64,000 nt of DNA. Origin: Monilinia fructicola. Taxonomy: Eukaryota; Ascomycota; Leotiomycetes; Helotiales; Sclerotiniaceae. The position numbers were made by a program, and so were the translations under genes. Below, piece by piece: positions 57,243-64,000 of the stretch (its first letter is position 1; each line of letters opens with the position of its first letter). Under the pieces are notes generated by a model, which was not told where the DNA came from, searched no databases, and saw nothing but the letters and a program-made list of their open reading frames with translations. Location of the stretch: NCBI GenBank assembly GCA_008692225.1, contig VICG01000010.1:496001-560000 (forward strand), in the 5' to 3' direction.

Positions 57243-60200
57243 TTCAACAGTTGCTGGTAGTAAAGTCAGATGATGGCAAAACTATTAAATTGACATCAAG
57301 GCTTGATGGATTACGAGCTTCAAAAGGCAATCTGGGTGATTGAGGGTCTATAATTGCAAGTCAAAACTCGGTGATTAAGCTGCAGTTCTTTTAGGACACC
57401 GGAAAGGTAAATAAAAGAGTAAGGCTTGGAGGTGTTTTGTATTTGAAAAGGAGGAGTGCGAAGCTTTACATTATAGGACTCTTATTATTTTCTGTGTTTG
57501 GGTTACGGGAATGGAGGGGTAAAATCTAGAGAAGTCTTGTTGTTACACAACTAACGAATAGTCACCGAGTAGCCGTGTAACAAAATAGCAAAAGTGTGTG
57601 GACAACACTTGATCCAGTTATTTATTCCAGTCTGCTGGAAGGATGATATTATCAACAAGGTACGTGCCGTTTCTTAACGCCCGAGTTGACTTTTTCATGC
57701 GATCAGGCTCTAGCTTATGCATATTTGTCAAAGCGGCCAGTAAAGAAGGCTGTGCCTCCTGGTCTCGTTTTCACTGTGAGGCTCTACAACCTTTGCTTAG
57801 CTACGGAGCAAAATCGACAGGCAGATTGACAAATTTCTGTGATATTCACAACGTAGGATGGACTAATCGATGATCATACGATGCCATTATACGATTATAT
57901 GGCGTATCGCGGAGTGTTAAATTATACCTTACGCGCCCTCAAACTTCTCTAAAACACACTTTTGATCTCTTCAGAAGTAAATTTGAGAAACGGATTATTT
58001 TGAATATCGCGATTCATATACAATGCAGAACAGAGAACGTATCAGGCTGTCAAAAAAAGCATACCTAGGTGATCAGAATTTCTCTCATCCAGAGCTTGGG
58101 GAACGGAGTTTGGCAAATGTTTTCTCAAATACATATGAGGCAATATGCGAGCCATTCTGCAAACCTTCTGCCTTCTTTTATGGGCAAACCACGAGAGGCC
58201 ACAACAGACCGAGTCACCCGGCCCATCTTTTTTCATCGAGCCTCGAATTATACACCGAAGGATCGGTCAAGGTCAACTTTTCTAAAAAACCTACTTTAAA
58301 TTTGCTACAACATGAGAAGTAAGTCTGGCGTTATTCATGGCTCAATTGACAAATCAAAACGACACTTAACTCACAAAAAGACAATGTGTTGAAACTCATC
58401 CAAAGATCACCTATTATTTGGGGCTTATATTAAGCCATCTTTAATGCTTAAGTGGAATAACGATTCCTGTGACCTCTTTTTTCAGATGCATACACAGTCA
58501 ACTTCTATCATATCAATATGCGCCTGCATTTCTTTGCAAAGCTATGAAGCATGCAAAGGTATATATGTTATACATACAACGCTACAAATTCATATGCCAC
58601 GATATTGTTGACCGCCTTATGGTATTCAATATGGCATTAAATACAGTCTGTTATAGTGCTCAGCTCCCACGTCGAAGAATCGTGGCGTTGTAAAGCATTC
58701 GTCAACAACCACCCAGGATGCAACTACGTACTTTCCAATACCACTCTATGCATGCACTACGAGTCTCTTGAAGGTGGATCGCCGGATACACTGCAGACAC
58801 TATCAGAACTGTGCTAGATATCGTTTGCAAACTAAGAGAAGCGAATGGTCCTTTTCCCGTCCTCCAATTATAAATACACCTTATGCTGACAGCAGGAGAC
58901 AAACCAGCTTCATTTTACCCCGCATATCTTTCGTAATGCTAAGCCACACAAATCTACTCCGAGATATCTCGTGGGCCAACCAATTCATCCACCGTTCGAC
59001 TGGATTCGGTTTCAATTTATTGGTAGTGATTTTGGAAACATTTTTCCATTTATCCATCATGTTTCTAAACGCATATCAAGCACAGGAGCTTTGCCCATCG
59101 GGCGTTGCAACAACACATATATGATGGTTTATAAAAGGGAACATGCGATGTAGTACAATGTATTGATTGGTGCAGGGGTACCCAATTATGATGAACTGTA
59201 GACCTGAATCTTCGGTTTCACAAGATGGTACATTATTGACGTCAAACTTCAACACTTTTGAAATATGACAGACATCTGTACGGATTCCAAATTACTTCGT
59301 CTCCCATTCACCATTGCCCACTACTAGAGTAATGATCTCTCATATCAGATGAGCTTGTTTCTAGAGGTCTGTATTGAGCCTCTTACTTTTCAGCTGTCAT
59401 TCAACGTGATATCTTTCCGGCTTACTTACAAAGAAATTCAGGCATTGACCGGTAATACCTCCCAAAGTTGGCTATATCACTAAAGTTCTTGATCTTGTAA
59501 TGGAAGTTGTGCAATCATGACATGCAGTTGATAGGTCTAGTGCCTGGTTGCTCTCGTATTTCTACTCTTCTCGTGCCAGGTCATGATATTAACCAAGTGG
59601 CCCGAATAATGGGCACTTCTACTACTGCTACATGTTCCAACTCTCTGTTGACAGCCAATGTTCCAATCAAGTCTTTACTCTTGACATGTGTACCTCCAAT
59701 CATATACCGCTTGATATTTATTCTTAGTTTTTCTTTTCCATTTATGAAGACAGCATGATGGAATCTAGCTAACTCGAATATCTTCGCTATGGTTAACCAT
59801 ACATCTACCTCTCAAATCCACAAGGTCAGTCTAACGAACATCATGAGTTTCTAAGCATTAAGCACGAAACCACGAAACCACAAACCCTTTGCCACGATTG
59901 AAACACAAGCTAAGACACAAATCGCATGCCGGAATCTCATCCGTGCAACCGCGGATAAGGTCAACGCTCCCATATGGCAGATATACATTCATCAATCAAG
60001 TAAGCAGTGCCGTAGACATCCCAATCTCGTATTTCCAACCAGACTGGAAAAAAAAGGCAAAATGCCCAATTGGCTTTCGATACATTCATTTCCTCTCCAT
60101 CCTACATCAACAGTCAACAACCCACGGTGATTGCAGCTCCAAAATCAATAGATATTGCTTCTACGAAACCTGTACCGGGAAACCTCGTGGCGAAGGAAGA

Positions 60201-60829
60201 TCTTAGGTCCTGTGTGACCGTACATTGTTGCGGTGTGCGAGGTCTAGTATGGAAATTTTGGTGTCAGGGCGGGATGGGCAGTTTCCTGCTTTGGGAGGGC
60301 AATGCGCGGTACGTGTGTGGATTCAGCGCCCTGTTCTGCTTTCTGGGGAGGGAGGAGGGGGGCCATGTTTAAGGGGGTTCTTTCTGTCTTTCGGGGTTCC
60401 TCAAACAGCATATGACGTGAGACGATTTTTACTTCTGTTGCTAGGTTTTCTTGCTTGTGCTGAGCGGGTGATCTTCTGGGAGATGTTGTGACGTTTCTGA
60501 TGGCAACGGTGTCCTGAAGTGATCTTCTCCGATGCATTTATCTCTCTGCACGATTTTATGGATGTGAGCCTGTTTACCGCACCAAGTACTGCGTCCGCGT
60601 ATATTAACTTGTAAAGTAGAATGAGAATTATTGATTACAAGTGGAGATGATAAGCCACCGCGAACTGCCTTTTCTTGGCACATGAGAGTTGCTTGTATAA
60701 AACATATTGTTTTCTCCTCCATTCCTCAGCTGCTCCTTTTCCTCCTCTGTTTTTCTCTTTCCAATTCTCCGTTTCTTTTCACACTCTCACGCCCCTTTTC
60801 CCCTCACTCTTAACCAGTCAATTACTCGC
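57243..60829. other. 3.6 kb spacer, no supported gene
   Basis: Includes the promoter of the Pro-rich gene (57243-57600). Short ATG-started frames exist (58023-58322; 58768-59124; 59889-60206) but show no domain, no consistent splice extension and AT-leaning composition. Around 60230-60380 the sequence is G-rich with long but featureless frames. A decayed gene could be hidden here. Confidence 0.4.
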
Positions 60830-62837
60830 CTATTCATAGGCCGCAACCTTGCATCCCCACTTATTTGACATGGTCAGTGTCAACAGTTCTGTAAAGGGTC
60901 TGGCGTCTCTTGATTCAATTTTGGAGAAAGTTTGCAGAAGACGAATTGTGGTGTACGATGCTTCTATTGCCTTTGTTAGTCACTTCTCGTGTCAATCCGA
61001 TGATGTGTGCATGGCTAATGGAATAGAAGGATATATGAAGGGGTACCAACCAGTTAGTGCGAACTGCTGTCCAATACAAATACGAGGCCCGCCACTAAAA
61101 GCAATATATTCCCATCTTTGCATTTCCAGTTAGTAAGTTGTCTTTTTTTTCAAATATTGATGTCGATGGTAAAAGTACTTACCCAACTCTCAGCTTCTCC
61201 CACCTTTCGGGTCGAAATTGATCGGCGTCTTCTCCATAAATATCCTTCCTTCGGTGCAACACATAAGAGCTCCATAGCACTATGCTCCCTTTCTTAACCA
61301 TAACTGGGGATTTTTGATCAGGTCCACCTCCACGTGGTAGCACCGTGTCGCGAGAAGCAACACGGCTGGTGGTTGGGACGATGGGGTAGAGACGCAATGC
61401 TTGAGGTCGTTAATATTTTCTCAGACTTGGCGATTGCGCAATTGGGAAACGAGGAGGGATGAAACTGACATTCATTGATACACCATTTCAGATACTTCAT
61501 GTCCTTGATCTCTTCAAAACTGGGACGCCTGCCTTCTAACGCCATCACCTCCTTTCTCAATTTCTCGAACACGTCTTGATTTTGGGAAAGGACCATGAAG
61601 AGAATAGTCAGTAAACTCGCAGTCGTATCACGTCCTGCAAGCAGAATGTTAAGCAACTCTGCTTCAATCTTTTGCGCGCTGTAGCCGGTTTTCGCGAGTT
61701 CTTCGAGGAAAATGTAGCGCTCGGGATTTGTTTCCTTGGGTGCTTGAGAGGATGGGCTCGATGCTTGGAGGGCGAGAGCTTTGTCTACATAGGTGCGCAC
61801 ATAGGAGTGGACATATTTCAAGGCCTCTCTGTACTTTTTGTTGGGGAAGAGAGCGATTAATTTGCCCACTGGTTATGTCGATTAGTAATTCTTGGGTTTT
61901 GTGAACTATGACAGGAGATTTTCCTTATTTACTTACAGCGAATTTCCTTGCCGACTTGTTCACCGAGCTGTATCAATTAGTACACATACATTTTTTGAAT
62001 ATTTGCAGTATGATCTCAACTCACATAATCATAAGCTTCCGAGTACCTGTGACCAGCCGAATCAGTCTTCGCCTCGTCCAACGTTTCCGTACTCTCGCCA
62101 AAGAGAAATTCCGTAGCTACAACACCATCAGAAGTCAGCATACCATAACTCCTCTCCCCTAACTCCGCACGTGAACTTCTATCATCCGCCCAAGATAAGA
62201 CCCACCCGAATCAATAGTCAACATGAAAAAACAACTTCGACAAATCCACCGTCTCCCCATCCCTCGGAATCCGCGCAATCAATTTCCCAACGTGCGCCTC
62301 AAAGACATCCAGATCAGCCACCTGACTCCGCACGAAATTCGGCCTCAACATCGCCCTCGAATGCTCCCAGTCCATCCCGTCCGATAAGAAGATCCCCTTG
62401 CCAAACACCGGCATCATGGCGACCTTCCGCCTGGGAGAGAGTTCAAAATCTTTGAATCCAATTGCCAAGATCGTCTTGATGTTTTCCACATCGACGGTGT
62501 TGATGGTTGGGGTGCCTAGGGATACGGAGGAAAAGGTATGGACGCCGAGTGATTGAAATATCTTTTCCAACGTCTCCACGAATTTTGCATCACGCGCCGC
62601 GAGGACGTTGGTGATGAAGAGGTCGAGGCCATAGATGGGATCTTTGTGGGGGTAGGCGGCGGGTGGGAGACATTTGTTTTGTTGGGAGAATCTTCTTCTT
62701 CGTTGGTATAATAGGGCTTTTTGGATGAGTTTGTAGAGGAGATAGGTGGTGCTTAGGACGAAGAAGGTGGTGGTTGTGAGGGATTGGTTCGCAAGGACTG
62801 GAGCCATGATGATTGGATGGATGGGTACCACAATCAT
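60830..62837 (-). CDS. CYP52-like cytochrome P450 with one apparent frameshift
   Basis: Seven exons: to 62206, 62116-62025, 61967-61937 (31-nt microexon), 61868-61470, 61399-61183, 61115-61051, 60963-60830. The ATG at 62807 ([20 protein letters not shown]) gives 512 residues; one at 62837 adds ten. An N-terminal membrane anchor is present. Signatures: [15 protein letters not shown]-helix [19 protein letters not shown], ExxR in INESLRLYP, PERF-like QFRPERW, and the heme loop [14 protein letters not shown]. It ends [14 protein letters not shown]52-type enzymes are ER-anchored and hydroxylate n-alkanes or fatty acids at the terminal carbon; the substrate here is unknown. At 62226-62231 an A6 run (T6 on the coding strand) carries one base too many: KLFF is followed by a frame change into LTIDSAT. 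All other junctions are in phase. Confidence 0.9.
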
Positions 62838-64000
62838 CAATTGGTATTAATGATTGGTTGTCTGATATCTGCAGGTAAACACCTGGATATTGTAATATTG
62901 AATCCAATCCAATCCAATCTAATCCAATCCAAACACTGATTGGTGTAGAAGGCACCTTGAGGAGGAAAGCACGATCTCGGGTCAAATATCAAACAACAAG
63001 ATAAAGAATTCTTTGATAGCTCGATGAAAACTATTTAGAACGTTGCGAACCGCAAAAGAAAAAAAATCTTTGGTCAATCAAAAATGATGCAAGAACTAGG
63101 CTACCCCGTTAAGTCAAAGGTCATATAATGCTGAGTTAGTATTGGGATTAATGTATACTTATAGAAAATACATACGGAGCATGATAAATGCCGTGACAAC
63201 TCAGACGGCCCCTCTCGTATCACCATCCCTATAGGCCCTCGGCAATAATCCCTACAGTTTGACGAATTGTGGAATTACTCATACGTCCGAGGATGTAGCA
63301 AGCCGTTGTATAGCCGATATCTATTGGTTGCACAAGAAGTTGAAGATATCAAAAAGTAGAGATGTTTTGCTTCGACGGTGTCGATCATCCCCACATGGTC
63401 CAGATAGCCTTGATGTGCCCCAACCTCCTTCCTCGCCGTCAAACCTCCTGTGCGAAATACCGTACTCCGCACTCTGTACCTCTTCTTCGACCCAATAGCC
63501 AACATGGTCACCGGCAGTCTTTGAAAACATGACCTCACCCTTCCACTTTCAGAGTCTTGCATCCCTCCAGTTTCTACCATGATCTGCCGCTTCTTGATGT
63601 TTCTAGCTTAGTCGCTGCAACACACACACATAGGCTATCTGCTTTTGGGAGATCTATGCTTTCTTACCTCATTCCTGCACCTCTAGCTATTAGCGGCCGT
63701 TCGCCTCATCAAAAGTTTCATCGCTGGTCAGGTCACTAATCAGGTCAGGGCGCCGCGGAAGTGCCTGCCGGTGTGATTCGTAACCCGGATGGCAGATCAA
63801 TGTCCAAGCAAAGCATTTTGTTTGATAATATGACAAGAATGGATTACGAACCATGAAATGCTAGTTCTAGTTTATTCCATTCTAGCACTACATCTTATTC
63901 TTAGAGTGCCCGCAAGGACCAGGTACAAAGGCTCTGATACAAGCGCCAGAGAACCAAAATCCTAGGAAGACAATTGAGGCGTTCATTTTCCTAGAAACTT
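62838..64000. other. Right-end spacer, no supported gene
   Basis: Upstream of the P450, a short TCCAA(T/C) tandem at about 62901-62931 and AT-rich sequence. From about 63270 to 63720 the composition is more coding-like, and open frames overlap on both strands (minus 63275-63580, plus 63259-63498). None shows a recognised motif, so a gene remnant or the end of a gene outside the window is possible. Confidence 0.35.

Noticed and set aside
58768..59124. 118-codon plus-strand frame
   Set aside because: AT-leaning sequence, no ATG at its start and no conserved features; the hydrophobic part is not convincing as a membrane protein.
63275..63580. Overlapping frames on both strands near the right edge
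   Set aside because: No domain or splice support; kept only as a possible remnant in the spacer description.

Overview
The window is nuclear DNA of a filamentous ascomycete. The genes are cut by short introns (about 40-110 nt) with GTAAGT/GTATGT-type donors and CTAAC/CTGAC-like branch sites. Several families are fungus-specific: a Zn(II)2Cys6 regulator, Mdm10, a GT15 mannosyltransferase and a DUF4604 protein. Gene content and the AT-rich, repeat-bearing spacers suggest a Leotiomycete, possibly Sclerotiniaceae. That placement is inference, not proven here.

Layout. 0-3 kb: csm3/swi3 (3' end off the window), a complex I 21 kDa subunit and tad2. 4.5-9 kb: two small intron-containing genes (a Gly/Ala-rich secreted protein and a 51-residue Cys-motif protein), a Zn2Cys6 transcription factor, and a convergent deoxyribose-phosphate aldolase. 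9-20.5 kb: gene-poor, AT-rich DNA with one F-box-like gene, one weak acidic gene model and a degenerate dispersed repeat. 20.5-25 kb: RanBP1 (yrb1), a YEATS protein (Taf14-like) and a DUF4604 protein. 25-27 kb: a mariner-like MITE and a giant AAAT microsatellite. 27.7-29.5 kb: KTR/GT15 mannosyltransferase. 29.5-42.3 kb: simple repeats, short hypothetical ORFs and a transposon graveyard (four copies of a GC-rich repeat arm, two LTR-like units with target duplications, a second MITE copy). 42.4-43.7 kb: ZIP zinc transporter. 46.4-57.2 kb: a housekeeping block with mdm10 and mrt4 (divergent), U1-70K and mL43 (divergent), triosephosphate isomerase, and a Pro/Arg-Ser-rich protein. 60.8-62.8 kb: a CYP52-like cytochrome P450.

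Genes are mostly single transcription units. The clearest organisation is three divergent pairs sharing 266-410 bp spacers. Functions are mainly core: replication fork protection, respiration, tRNA editing, nuclear transport, transcription, ribosome assembly, splicing, glycolysis and mitochondrial shape. Zinc uptake and alkane/fatty-acid-type hydroxylation are the accessory functions.

The most striking result is a set of apparent single-base frameshifts inside four otherwise well-conserved genes (YEATS, mannosyltransferase with two, ZIP with two, P450). Most fall at a homopolymer run. Exon lengths sum to a multiple of three only when these are allowed for (in the ZIP gene the two cancel). They look more like sequence errors than decayed genes, but that needs read-level checking.
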